In this document: positions 44,606 to 57,578 of the stretch, piece by piece
Numbering within the stretch: position 1 is the stretch's first letter
How the letters are laid out: the number at the start of each line of letters is the position of its first letter
Source of the DNA: Linnemannia elongata
Lineage: Eukaryota; Mortierellomycota; Mortierellomycetes; Mortierellales; Mortierellaceae
Assembly: GCA_036320915.1 (NCBI GenBank)
Contig: JAXBDG010000003.1
Location: 930,001-994,000, forward strand
DNA: 64,000 nucleotides
Reading direction: 5' to 3'
Notes under the pieces: model-generated
What the model saw: the letters and a program-made list of their open reading frames with translations, nothing else
Databases searched by the model: none
What the model was told of the DNA's origin: nothing
Translations under genes and position numbers: made by a program

Positions 44606-47600
44606 ATGTCGCGCCCGTCATCCTTCTTCGAGACCGGCACCCATCACGTCCTTTGCAAAGTACGAGTCTCTAGCCTTTCTTATCCCCGTCCGGTTTTATA
44701 AGAATCTTATAGAGCAGCCGCAACTGACGCCTACCATTCTAACAAACCTCCGTACTAGCTTACAGAGTTAGACCCAAAAGAGTTCCCATACCCACAAAAC
44801 TTTCAGGACTGCTGGGATTACGACCATGTCCGCCTCGCCTGCTCCAACCGCCCTGCGCATGCCGCAGTCCCCAATGCATGGCCTGATATTGTCCAAGGGT
44901 TAACCACCACCATCACCAATTCAAAGCAGCTCTCGGAGATTCTCTCTCGTTGGAATGAGGGTGACCCTCGAGGATGGAATATTGATGCCCTGGAAGCCTT
45001 TTTGAACCAGAAAGCCGACCGGGATGTGCCCAGCAAGTCTATCCCCATATCGACTTCAACTTGTGCAACATCTACAAAAGAAAGTCAATTCCAGGATGAT
45101 CACAACGATGGGCGACCCATCGATGAAGGTAATGACGTGATAATGAGCGATACCAACTATCACGGAGACGATGATGGAACGCGCACACCGCCAGCAGCAT
45201 CTGCCAGCAGTCCATTCTTGCGTTGGGATCATAACGAAGATACTGCAGAGGACCAATTCTTGTCGCGGGAAGAACGCGACCGATTCTTCAAGGTCATTTT
45301 GCCCGGGATGCAACAGCTCGCTCTCCGTCTACCGGAGCTCGTCAAGCGACCGATCCCATTCCTGAAGCAGCAACAGGATTCAGCCGTTACACTTTCTCAG
45401 GAGCAGGTACCGTTCAAAACTCGTTCAGGCTGTCAATTAATTGATCATGCTATTTAACCCTCTCAAAAGTAGAAATGTATATAGCGCGGAAGTATCTGAC
45501 CATGTAGACCTTCTTTCATTACGATGGCATTTAGATTGCGTGTTTATTGGCAAACGCCTTTTTCTGCACGTTCCCTTGCCGCAATGCCCCGAACCAGCAC
45601 TTCAGCAACCCCAACCCCTACCGGAAACGACCTCACTCTGATCAATCTGAAGGCAGGGTCACAGGAAAGCAGCAGGGAGGGGCCAGAGGAGGAAGGACAT
45701 TAGACAGCGCCCCAAAGGACCCACATGGATCTACTGCTCCACGATTTACAAAGCAGTCGTCGTCCAACACCGATCCGTATCGGAATACCGACGGTCAGCT
45801 GTCACTATTTGCATACTTCAAAAAGACCGAACCGAAAACCTCTTTCAAGCCAGAGTCATCGAGAACCTCACCACCACCAACGGTGACGTCTCGCCATTTC
45901 GATAAAGACAAGCAGGGTGGACATTATCAGCGAGAACACTCAGTCCACCCCGGCGGTGGTGGAGTTGGTACTGTGAAACAGGAGGATAGGAGTGGACATG
46001 TCAAGGTCGAGTCTGGCAGGGAATCACATAGCGCAGGACACGAATCAGCAACACGGAAATCACATACAACTACTGGACGAGACTACAAGCGAGCCCCATT
46101 TCCTAGATACCCGTCCATCAACTTTTCCAGTCTCTTTTACAGCGATGAATTCCGGAGCCCCTGCACCTCAACTAATGCTGCCAAGCTTCGTTGTATCATC
46201 CATTATTTCGACCGCATTCTGCAACAAAGTACGTTTCTTCCATCTGTAATCTGTCGTGATTCTTAGGTTATCTATATCAACGCGTTCAATGCCTTTTCAT
46301 ATCAACCAACATGTCATGACTTGTCTTGGTGAAAAATAGTGCCTACTGGAGTTGTGACATTTCATAGACAGGTCTTGAACGATACGATTACATTGGACTC
46401 GGGAGAGATGCTCAACCAGGCGCCGTTCCGTTACTCGAATGTTCAGATTGAGTTGGATGCTCCCCTGGAAGATGACGCCCCTCTCGGCGCCCTTCAATTA
46501 GATTTCGCCAACAAAGTCATTGGCGGTGGAGTTCTTGGTCGAGTAGGTTAACATTGCTGCTATTGCAGTTTTCTGTTTGTCCCGTCACCTGTAGATCCTT
46601 CCTCCGTCGTCACCCCTTATCTAACGGCTTTTAACTATGCGCCTTCTATTAGGGAGCAGTTCAGGAGGAGATTCGGTTTGCGATCTGCCCGGAGCTGATC
46701 ATTTCTCGACTGTTCACGCAGACACTTCAGAGCAATGAGGCGCTGTTGATGAAGGGCGCTGAGCGGTTCTCGAACTACAATGGATACGCCCAGACTTTTG
46801 AATGGCACTCCAACCACATCGACACCACTCCCAGGTAAGAATCTCATCTTAAAAATACTCTGGGTACAAAATTGTCATGTATGCATGTGTTCGCTTCTTA
46901 ACAAGGTAAATGTGTCTTATGCTTCCCTTGTCTGCTACCTACTTAGAGATAAGCTAGGTCGAAGGAAGACAGAAATTTGTGCGATTGACGCGATGCCGTT
47001 CAAGTCTGCACCCGAGCGACTGGACCAATTCTGTGAATCGGCAGTTCTTCGAGAACTCAACAAGGCCATCGTCGGGTTCCGACGGTCACCCATCACATCC
47101 TCGGAGTGGGGTCTCTGTCGTGGAGAAGCTCCCTCGCCTCGCGGGGACCTCATCGCCACGGGTAACTGGGGTTGTGGCGCGTTTGGAGGCCATCTTCAGC
47201 TGAAGTTTTTAATCCAGTTGATGGCTGCTTCTGTGTGCGCTGCGTATTCGAGGGTGGATGATGGGGATGATCTGGGACGTGATCTGGTCTATTTTACATA
47301 TGGGCTTGATGGGTTTGCGGATGAGATCCGGACTTTTATGGCACATCTCCAAGCCTCTCCTCAACTCTTTGAACCCTGTACGTTCCCTTTAACTCTTTCT
47401 TGTCGCTCAAGTTTTCCACGTCGCTAGAGATTTTTATATCTGTCGAAGCAAACCTTTAGCTGACACCCTTTAAACTTTCTCTAATCGTTGTAATAGGGAA
47501 GTTGCTGGACTGCATTATCAATTACCCGATCAAATCCGGACGTGGCGACATTGTAGCCTTGCGGTCCAAATCTCTGTTGGACTATGTCAGTGCCTCGTTT

Positions 47601-47732
47601 GGATTCCCAAACGCGTCGCACAACATTGGTGGTCTGTCGGTGACTGATACCCAGCCGTCAACTTTTGAGACCTTTTCATGGAGCGATGATGAAGATTTTA
47701 ATACACCTGAGCCTGAGCCTCTGTCTGAATAA
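44606..47732 (+). CDS. parg: Poly(ADP-ribose) glycohydrolase (PARG)
   Basis: Seven exons (44606-44659, 44759-45406, 45535-46228, 46340-46542, 46653-46834, 46947-47377, 47497-47732) join in phase to 815 residues. The accessory region has [11 protein letters not shown] and [14 protein letters not shown]. The catalytic macrodomain has [35 protein letters not shown] with the catalytic Glu pair, [43 protein letters not shown] and [22 protein letters not shown] removes poly(ADP-ribose) chains in DNA repair and stress; yeast lacks it. A roughly 110-residue polar insert after the accessory region carries [10 protein letters not shown] (residues 322-331), a PIP-box-like PCNA-binding motif. The C-terminus is acidic. 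Confidence 0.93.
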
Positions 47733-47812
47733 AAAGGAAATGGCACGAAAAGAGGATGAAGGTTTATACACGATGTGGAGGGAGCTAAATAGAAAGAATA
47801 GATTACTGAAAT

Positions 47813-50800
47813 TTAAAGGTAGTCCAAGCCAAGGACTTCGCGTCTGGGAGAGGGACGTGGGGTGTTCATATCCATGATCTGGAAGACGCCTGGAGCTGAC
47901 TGTAGTGCTGCGGCCTGTCCTGCATCTGTCGTTCCTGTGACTGACATGTCGTGACTCGAGATGAATGCTAAGTTACACAAAAAGAAAAGACGCGGCGAGA
48001 TAGTCAGCAAAATTTCCTCAACCCAAAAAAAAACTCCCATCCAAGAAATGCTGACCGAAGAAGAAACGAATGACAAGAAAACTTACTGCGCCACTCGGAG
48101 CGGAGGTCATCAATCATGGCGCCGGCTTGAACAGGTTCAATAGGATCCTCCTCAATGACAGATTTCAAAGAGAGTGAAGATCCAGGGCCGCCGACATTAG
48201 AATCTGAAAATGCGACTGTGCTGCTGCTCCGAGTATCATGGACATTGTCGTCGACGTTGATCCTGACTTGCTTGCGCGAGCTGGGTGAACTGCTAGTCGA
48301 CGAGACAGACGAATATGCTGCTGGGGCTTGTGCCATTGATGCGGTGTGTTGAGAAGAACCGACACCAGCGCCTGCAGGAGATGCTGAAGTTGCCATAGGA
48401 GCGGAACGAGTAACTAAAGGTGTCGAGGATGACGACGATGATGGACCAGAAGGAGCAGAAGAAGGGGGTGGTGGGGGAGGACTGGAAGAAGGATCACCAC
48501 CAATAGGAGGCTGATCGTCCGACCATGACGCACCGCCCATCATAGCTTGGATCCTCTGCACAGCGCGATAATGCTTCAAGAACCTTTGTCGAATCAAGAA
48601 CTTCAACAGCACACTTCGGATCTTAATCACGTTCATGTGGGCGTGGATTCGATCCATTTTTTGGCGGTGATGGAACATATCGCGGATCGACAGACACTGG
48701 TCATCCTCAATCAGCTTGTAGTGTGCCAGTATCATGAGCATCTTTTGGAAGGAGATGCCCTTCAAACCTTCTTCAGGGGTATCATCCTCGCCTAGTCCGC
48801 CCATTTCATAGTCGCCAGCCTCGGGTCCAGGTCCTGCCCCTGATGCTCCTCCTGCTCCTGCCGCTGCTGATGTCCCAGCTTGTCTTCCAAGACTTCGCCA
48901 AGGGAAGAACCTCGACCTCCTTTTGCGAGGCTCGGTTCCAGGGATAGGTTCCATCGACATGATCGCCTCCGTATACAAAAAGTTGAATACCTTCCTCTTC
49001 TGACGCACCCTATCCCTGTCAATATTGGCAATCGCAGAGTTGAATGCCGCCAAGTTGTAGTCAACATCCAACTTGTACAACAGGTTGGGCCGAGAAGGGT
49101 CAGGGCGCCCTTGTCCTTGTCCTGCTCCTTTACCAGCACTTGCCCCCTTCAGTTCATCATCCCAGTTGAGGGTCGTTCGACGACTGGTCTGGTTCAACAT
49201 CAAGACCTTCCGTGTCTGGTTGGATTGGCTGGCGGCATTCTTTTCCAGATCCCGGGCTGATATCTTGACGGCGGTTGGTTTGGCGGTTTCGAGTCTTGAC
49301 TGCAGCTTGGCGATCGAGTGTTCCTCGGTGTAGATTCGCACATCAAAAACTCCTCGCAATTTCTAAATATAACAGCCAAGAAGAAACGGTTAATTTTGGT
49401 GGCGCCTAGTCAACAATTAATATTAAGCTCTCCCTGAAAGGGTCATCCTTACCATCAAGAACTTGGCAAGGTCCTTTTCTTGGATGAATCCGGTCCTGTC
49501 ACGGTCAACCTCGGCCCAGACACGCTTGTAGGCTCGGATCTCGTCTCTGTTGATCAACGAAAAACCGGGAGCGATTTGGTAGACGTACGAAAAGTTGTGC
49601 ATCACCACAACGATGAACATGTTGGTAAAGATATACATCGAGATGATGTTGAAAGTGATGAAGAGTGCATATGCCCACGAGGTCGATCCGCAGTCAGAGT
49701 AGAGGTAGTCGAATCGGTTGTTCACACAGTAGGGCCGTTCGACTGCGAAATCGTGCATCAGGTCATTCCATCCCTCTCTATAGGTCGATATATATATGTA
49801 TATAAAATCAGGTTCACGAGTACTTCAGGCAATAAAAGAGTCGCGCTTGCATCCAAAAGTTAAAACCGCTGCTTACCCTGTTGACATGCGGGCCATCATG
49901 AGAAGGGCTGCTCCAATGTTACGGAAGTTGACGTGGTCCGAGCCGTTGGGCCCGTATGAAGTCAAGCCAAAGATTTCCACAAACATGATGCCGTAGACTG
50001 CAAACACAACGAGCCACACGCCAAACAAACTGGCAATCGAATTGATGCTCGCGCTAATAAAAAGAGATGAGAGGGCAGTAGTCATTAATAAAAGTATCAT
50101 GGAAAAGCATTAAGCTCATCATCCAATGTCACAAAGAACTTACGCCATGGTCATGAAGAGCTGATTCAAACTATTGCTGCGAGGCACCAAACGGAACAAT
50201 ATCGCCGTCAGGAGCAACTTTTGAGTCTGAATGAGCGGCTGTGGAACCGAAGAGACCCAGAAAATACGACAGACCGTCAGCACAAAGGCCGCAATGGAGA
50301 TGGACCCATTGTAAATATTCCACCGGTTCTTTCGGTATCCAGACCAACCCAGACCTCCAATTTTGAGCACAATCTCAACAATATAGAACGTCAGGAGACC
50401 CAACGAGATCCAGGCCTTGGTGACCTCCCACGAAGGTGAGTCAACATGCTCCGTCGCGACAACAATGCCGTTGATGATAGTGACAACCGTCAAGAGTCGC
50501 ACAAACCAGCCTCGTTTGGGTGAGACAATGTTATAGAGCGTGCGGCGGATGGCGCTGGCGGGGGGTGTCGACATGTACTTGCTCATATGGATTCCTCCGA
50601 GCAACTTCTTCAGATCCATCCACCGTCTTTGGTTGGCCGTCATGAAGGCGGTACCGGTCCGTTTGGTGTAGTTCTCGATGACGATAGCGACAAACAAGGC
50701 TGAAACAAAGTATCCGCCAGCCAAATTATACAGGACAAAGAACATGGCGTTATAGCGTGAGGCATCGGTCTTCATCTGCATGCCGAGTCCAACCACATCA

Positions 50801-53800
50801 CGCGCCGTCTCCATGACTCCAGACCAGCCCTCCTGAGAGACAATCTCAAACATGATCAAGAACGAGTCCCCAAAGTTGTCGAAACTGTAGACCCGTGGGT
50901 TAGACCACACGCGTGGTTTGTAGAATCCCGTCTCCTCGGACAGTCCTTCGATGCCTTTGTCAAAGAAAATCCCCACGCACTGCTCCATGCGTTCGATGCT
51001 AGGGTCCTTGTCGTTACACGAATAGAACTGGCCCGAGAACATGCGCATGCCATAGATGGCAAAGGGTACAATCAGGGACATCGAGAGTAACGTGGCGTCA
51101 AAGAGCTGAGGGAATCCTGCGACCAACACTGCATGGAAGGTTCCTTTGATGTAGGCCGACTGGTTGATCAGACGAAGCGCACGAAGGGCCTTGAGAGAGC
51201 GAAAGAAACGGGCGACTCCCTGTGAATCACCGAGGTTGGCAAACCAGGGGGCGTACAGGGTGAGAAGCACAAAGAAGTCGATCTGGTTCCACAGTGTCTT
51301 GAGGTAGGCATCTGGTGTGAAGATGAATCCATCGGCGATGACTCGGATCAGGAACTCGACCGTAAAGAAGACAGGAAAGAGCCAGTCGGATACGCGGATA
51401 ATCAGGGGCGTTTCCTCTTTCTCACTGACTAATTGGTTGAAGCGCCATACTGGAGTCGTCACAGCTGCCACAACGACGCAAGCCAAGATCGCGATAGTGA
51501 TGATGAGGTTGAAAGGTCGACTCAGCAGCACGTTCTCTGGAACACCCTCAATGCGTCGTCCCCGTCCAGGAGTTACCATGGGCTGCAGCATCTTCCTGAG
51601 CTTGTTGTCGGGTCCAAAGATGAAGAGCGATCTGTGTCGGAGTGAGTCCATTGAGAAAAACTTATTGGACTTCACAGGCTCGATAATACTTCCCGCCTCG
51701 TCGGTTCCAGGTGCCTGAACGCCATAGAGGTTCCTGAAGTGCTCAGTGTCATCGATCTGGTTCAACTCGAGGGGTCCAAAGTTCTGGCTGGAGCGACGTC
51801 TGTGGTGGCGTCTTGTGGGGTCCGAGGGCGTTCGCACCATAGGATCGAGTTCCTTCGAATGGAAAAGCTCATTATCCCCCAAAAGAAACTGGCGGGCAAG
51901 GCCCTTGCGCATTCTGTGGATCCATCCTGACTGCGAGCTGTCGACACCAATCGATTTGGGCATCGGTTTGAGATACTTTGTCAGGTAGAGGACAAACTCG
52001 CGCTCCTTGCGTTTTGAGTAGCCTTCCTTTGCTGCGAAATCCAAGATCTGCTGTGCGTGCTTGGATGCTTCCGTTCCGCCTTCAAAGTTCTCCATAATGA
52101 TCGCAATAAGCATGTTCAAAAGGACGACTATTGTGGACCAACGAGAGCGAGAGAGATGAGTATGATTGGTACGGGCATGGAACAAAAATTGTCGACGAAA
52201 AGCCTGCGCTTGCAGGATTACTTACAATTGGCAAAACTGTAAAAAGCGATAATAAAGATCGTCGCGACGACAATCTGACTTGTCACGCTCGATTGCATGA
52301 CACTGTACAGAATGGTTGTCCAGTTTTCTCCAGAAAAGATCTAAAAAATAAGGGGTGAAGGGAAGATGTCTACGTTAGTGCCTGAAGTACCTTTGCATTT
52401 CGTATGCCATTTGCAGTACTTGACTTCTGCTTGTGACAACTCACCTGGTACATGCCAAGGTAACTGACATAAAAGTCCGCAAACGTCATATGATCCTCTT
52501 CGGGGTCCACGTTCTCCCTGAACAAGATTCCTGCCATAACCGACACTACCGCCACGAATACGGCAATGAACATCACCAAGTTCAATAGACCAATCCAACT
52601 ACCAACAACTCGTTGCTAAAGCGGTTGAAGAAGAGAAGATTTTTAGCTTCGGTGCTATCAAAATCAAATCAAGGATGGTTAACAAGGAGATCGAGACTGT
52701 GACGTACAATAAGAGAGCGAAGACGCTCGATGTAGATGATCGGTCTGTAGATCCTGACCACTTGGAAGACGGTAAGATACAGGTAGACATGGCTGTTCTT
52801 GATGGGCGGGATCTGGATAAGCATGGTCACAGTTGCCAAGAACAGGTCTACAAGGTTCTTTCTACTCTTGAAAAATTCCATGGGCATAGGTAGGCAGACC
52901 AGGAATCGGATGACAATGTCCACCGCAAAAGCGATCGTGAACCCGAGTTCAATTCGATCTATTTTGAAACGGTCAAAAGCAAAATGTCAATTAACCAGGG
53001 AAACATGACTCCAGTACGTTCTTAGACTCGGATCCACTGCCGGAGACATACCAAATTGCAGAAGTTTCTCGGGTGGTGTGTCGTAACGCGGCAAGCACTG
53101 GAAGACAAGATCGACAATGATGGCGGCAACCCAAACACACTCCAACGTCTCAACCCACTTTTTCCTGCGACTCATCTGTTCCGACTCCGTGTAGGTAAAG
53201 TTCTTGATACTGTCGTTCAAGATTTGGTTTTTGCTGAAAAGAATCAAGTAGTAAACATCCATAGAAACATTAGCTTCCTGACAACAAAAAAAACTACATC
53301 GCCCTTCGCTAACGTGCCAAAAAAAAACAGTCCTAGGGTTTTGCTTTACCTTTCCGATTTTTCAGAGGAGAAGGCAGAATTGTTGGCAGAATCGTCTCGG
53401 ATCTTGGCAAACATCTCGTTGATAACGGCCACAAACAGGTTGAGAATCCAAAAGTTCATGACGAGAACCACCAACACAAAGTAGATAGCTGACCATGCAT
53501 ACTCTGCGTCCATGATGTGGTACATCAAGTCCGTCCATGTCTGTCCTGTCATCAACACGTATACTGGAACCATGGCGGAGAAAATGTTGTCGAATGAGAT
53601 GGCGTTTTCAAAGTTTGTCCCAGTATCCTACAGCACAAACGCACCATTAGAATGAGATGAAGCAGTCAGTCCCGGGTTCCGCATATGTCGAGTGGGAAAG
53701 CTCCAGATCATGCACTTGAAATTCTCGCCTATACCTTGCAGATAAATCCCTGCGCACAAATGTTTCCTTTGGCTGCCGTCAAGCTCTGCATGCCATCAGC

Positions 53801-56741
53801 GCCAACATACGATTGTTTGCTTCCCGGATTGACTGGATCATAGTGTCCTCCACAGTAGACGTCGTCGAGAACTATCGAGTTGTTCTGTGCATTCACGCAG
53901 CGCCTGGACAGCGACCCCTTGAATGCTTGCACGCCAACAATGCTACAAAATCATGAAAAAAACAGCAGTCAATACATTTCACAGTACCACATTAACAAGC
54001 AACTCTTTCTGCGGATGACCAGAAGAGCATTATTTGCACCATTTACCTGAAAATGATAAAGAAGAATGCAATAAAGAGCACAATGTTGACCAGAAGAGGA
54101 GCACTCTTCTTGAGGGAGTGCAGAATGGTAGCTGATCCCGCGGTGATGTTGAGCAGACGGAGAGTTCGCATTGCCGCCACAGCCTTGAAAAAGTAAACGC
54201 CTCGTACTCCTGATATCATCAGAAAGAAGTCGACCCAGTAACAAGCCACGGCAACAAAGTCGATACGGTTGAAGGTGTGTCGAAGAAAAGGGACCTGAGT
54301 TCCTTGTGCTGCAATGAACTGAGGTTTGTAAGCGACCAAGGGGTCCATGTATGTCGGAATGAATTGCATCATTGTCGTCTGTCGCCCAAATGCATAGTCG
54401 ATGATAGTAGTGGCACGGGTTGTTCCAGTGGAGTGTGGCACAGCCTGCTCGTTCAGTTTGGCGCTGGAGGTTTGAGGCTGTGGTGCCATAGTCCTTGCAC
54501 GCTGTGCCTCAGGTGATTTCCTAAGGATTGTGGGATTGGTATCGTGGAGATTGTCTGTCCTAGGTTTTTTCCCAAAGAACTTGCGGATTTTGTCGCCATC
54601 CTGCGGGTACAAGACCAGTCCGGAAACAATTATCCTTGCGCCAATCTCCAGTCTATTTCACTCAATATATGTGATCAAAAGGTTAGGAAACGGCCCGTCC
54701 ATAGCCAGCTACATATAAACACTGAACGTTGTGAGCGACAACTTACGTATATATCACAAAGACAGCGAACAGTCCATAGTCAGTCCAGTGTCCTCCCCAA
54801 ACAGTGTCCGTTCTGTTTATCGGCGAAGACACTGCGATTATTAGAAACGCCAAGTTGACCACGAGAAGTACGAGAAGCGCAAGTTCCACCCACCTAATCG
54901 TTATTTGAAGTAATCATATGGTTAGTTGAGAGATTCAACTGAAGGAACGGTCTAGATCGATCGTTTTAAATGGCTGTGCAACCCTATGAAAAGGACCACA
55001 AGAAGAAAAGATCTCGATTCCCTCGCGTTGGTGCTCACTTACGTCTGGTTCAGGAGGCGATTGATCATTTTACGGAAAGAGTTGTCAGGACCAAAGATGA
55101 ACAGGGATCTACCCTCGAGTGGCGGTTCAATCCAGACAAGCTCTGGGGATCCTTGAGGGGGTCCTGCTGAAGGTGCCATGGCTATCCGCGAGGGCTCCCC
55201 TGCTCGTGGTGTGGCTGTGCGATTGCTCTCCATACTCGCTCGGGCCTCCTGATCACCATCAAGTCTGTTAAGTTCATCCTGTTCGTGGCCTTCGTTGTCT
55301 TCGTCGAGCTCTCGCTTTGAGTGGAGTGACGCCGAATCAGCTCCATGAGGTTGTCGACGAGAGGATCCTGTGAGGCCAATGACTCTTGTTGATGCTCTGC
55401 CCAGGACCTGCTTCATCGAGGCGAGATGAGAGCTCGGGGTAGTTGATTTTGGTCGAAGGGACGAATCGCCGCTGATGTTGGAGCCAGAGAGGTTGGAGCG
55501 ACGCGGCCGGCGGGTATGCATTTCTGGTGGTTGTAGGTGTTGACTGCTTGAGGCCATGGTGCTGGCTTGGAGTAGATCCTCCTGTGATTCCTGGTCGAGG
55601 AAGGGTGGGCGGTGTTGGTGGTAGCTTGTTAGGCCGGTCCGGTCGTTGACTGGGCTTAGTTCAAAATCGTCTGTGGCGGATTGATCGGACGGTCGTCTGG
55701 TGAGGCTAGACCAGGCGGACGATCTGGCGGGATTGTTGTTGCTATTGTTGTTGCTGTTATCCTGACTTTCGTCCCGGATAGACTCGTACCGTGGGCCGCC
55801 TAGAACCATGGTATGTTTGAAGGATGTAGATTAGGAATGAGAATGGAAGGTCTTTCAGTGTAGGTGTTGAAGTGACAGCCACCGCCGGGAAATAAGGTTG
55901 GGATAAAGAGGGTTTTTTTTGTATGTGTTATGCAGGTAAAGAGGTGAGGGATGAAGCAAGAGGAAGGAATCCGATGGAGGAGAGAGAGAGTGTGTGTGTG
56001 TGGGTGTGAAGGGGGAGGGATGATCAAGGAGGTGTTGCTTGCACAAGAGAGTGAGAATGATGGAGTGTGTGATGAGGAAAAAAAAAAAAAAACAAAAACA
56101 AAAAAAAAAGAAGGGTGGTAAGAAGGTGAGTGAGAAGTAAAGAAAAGGTTGAAAATAAGAGTAGACAGAGAGAGACTAAGAGCGAGGGAAAAAGATAAAG
56201 AGGGAGAAACAGTGGCGAGTGGGGGAACCAGCCCACCTGTACAGAAAAAATGACAGATAGAAAAATTGGGCTGTGAACCATGAATGAGAAGTAGAAAAAA
56301 GATAGGGGCAGTAGCATCTAGTAGAACGGTACCTGAGTGATCTGACACAACCGGGGTGATGGCGGTGGAGGAACCAGGGAAAAGAGAAGAGGGATCTGCA
56401 ACCGGTATTGGTGATAAGGGGATATCTGATTCTGATGGAGTGATAGTAATGGTCGTGGCTGCAGAAGTGGCAGCAGTGGTGGTGGTGGTGGTGGTGGCAG
56501 CAGTGGTGGTGGTGGCGGTGGAGGAATAGTTGTCAGCTGGGCGGAGGAGAAGGGAAGGTAATGGTTCTGGCAAGGGAGTACAATTATTGCTGTTGTCCGA
56601 GGATTGATCCGCGGAAGAAGAAGAGGGCAATGAGGAGGAAGAAGATGGAGGGGAATTGGGTGTGGGCGTAAGAGAAGAAGCAATTGGAGAGAGAGGCGGT
56701 AGAGACAGGGGCACAGAGGAAGAAGTTGTTGAAGAGGGCAT
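47813..56741 (-). CDS. cch1: Voltage-gated calcium channel alpha subunit Cch1
   Basis: Fifteen exons join in phase to 2,346 residues: 56741-56333, 55799-55043, 54893-54747, 54652-54047, 53942-53735, 53627-53350, 53233-53052, 52958-52708, 52615-52445, 52340-52226, 52127-50144, 50053-49877, 49777-49453, 49362-48087, 47967-47813. The Ser/Thr-rich N-terminus is followed by four six-helix repeats. Pore loops read TGQTWTDL (I), SGENWTTI (II), SQEGWSGV (III) and STGEGWND (IV). After repeat IV an EF-hand (DRDRTGFIQEKD) and an IQ-like, Ser/Pro-rich tail follow. LFIFGPDN occurs twice, before repeats I and III. Cch1, with Mid1, forms the high-affinity calcium influx system of the fungal plasma membrane. 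It overlaps no neighbour and ends 80 bp from the PARG stop. Confidence 0.93.
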
Positions 56742-57578
56742 TGATCGATCCTTAAAAGAAGTTGACGTTTATCTCTTTCTCTTTCTCTCTCTCACTCTCC
56801 TCTCTCCTTTTCGTTTCTAGCTGTCTCGTGGTTGTTGTTGTGGCAGGCGAGGCTGGCTGTTGCTTGTTCCTGCTTTGCTCTTGCTCTTGCTGTTATTGCT
56901 GCTTGTTGTTGGTTATGTCGTTTTAAGTTGGCTTTTTTTGTTTTCACCCCTTGTTGGTGTGTGTCTGGTGTCCACAGGGTGCAACACAGGCTGTATTCGG
57001 CCAATGTACTTAAAATGAGAGGTTGAATGGAGAAAGGAAGGAGGAAAGGTGATGAATGAGAACAAGAAAAGAGAACGCTAAAGGGAGAAAAGAAAGAGAG
57101 AGAGAAGAGCGCAAGGTGAGAGGAGGAGAGGGACAGATCCCAGGAGCAAGGGGCACACGACGATACTTATTCCTTTTCTTAGTACCATTCATCATTGAGC
57201 TCCATGGTATCCGCCCCATATGTACTGTCTCCCATGAGCTTCATTTTATTCTTTAATTATTTTTTTTTTCTCTCTCTCTCTCAATCTCCGCACGCTCAAT
57301 CTCGTAAGGAAATGCCCACTCTCCTCCCTTTTGCTCCTTCTCTTCTTCTTCCTTCTCGACCCCTCTTCTATTCCCCTGTCTTTCAACTACGGCTGTTTCA
57401 GTTCCCTTGCAAGACAACTCTTACTTTATTCCTTCCTTTCTTCCATCTTCCCCACACTCATACCCACACCCACATTCGTACATTCTCTGTCAACAGATTC
57501 ACATCCGCGATCAAGCATCGCAACGAAAGCAGCATCAGCAGAAACAACTCAACTAACAACAAAAACAACAAAAACACA
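56742..57578. promoter_or_regulatory. Divergent region between cch1 and the tyrosine phosphatase gene
   Basis: No gene is seen in these 0.84 kb. Both sides have leader-like sequence: purine-rich near 57040-57130, CT-rich near 57270-57480, and an AACAAC stretch just before the phosphatase ATG. Confidence 0.5.
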
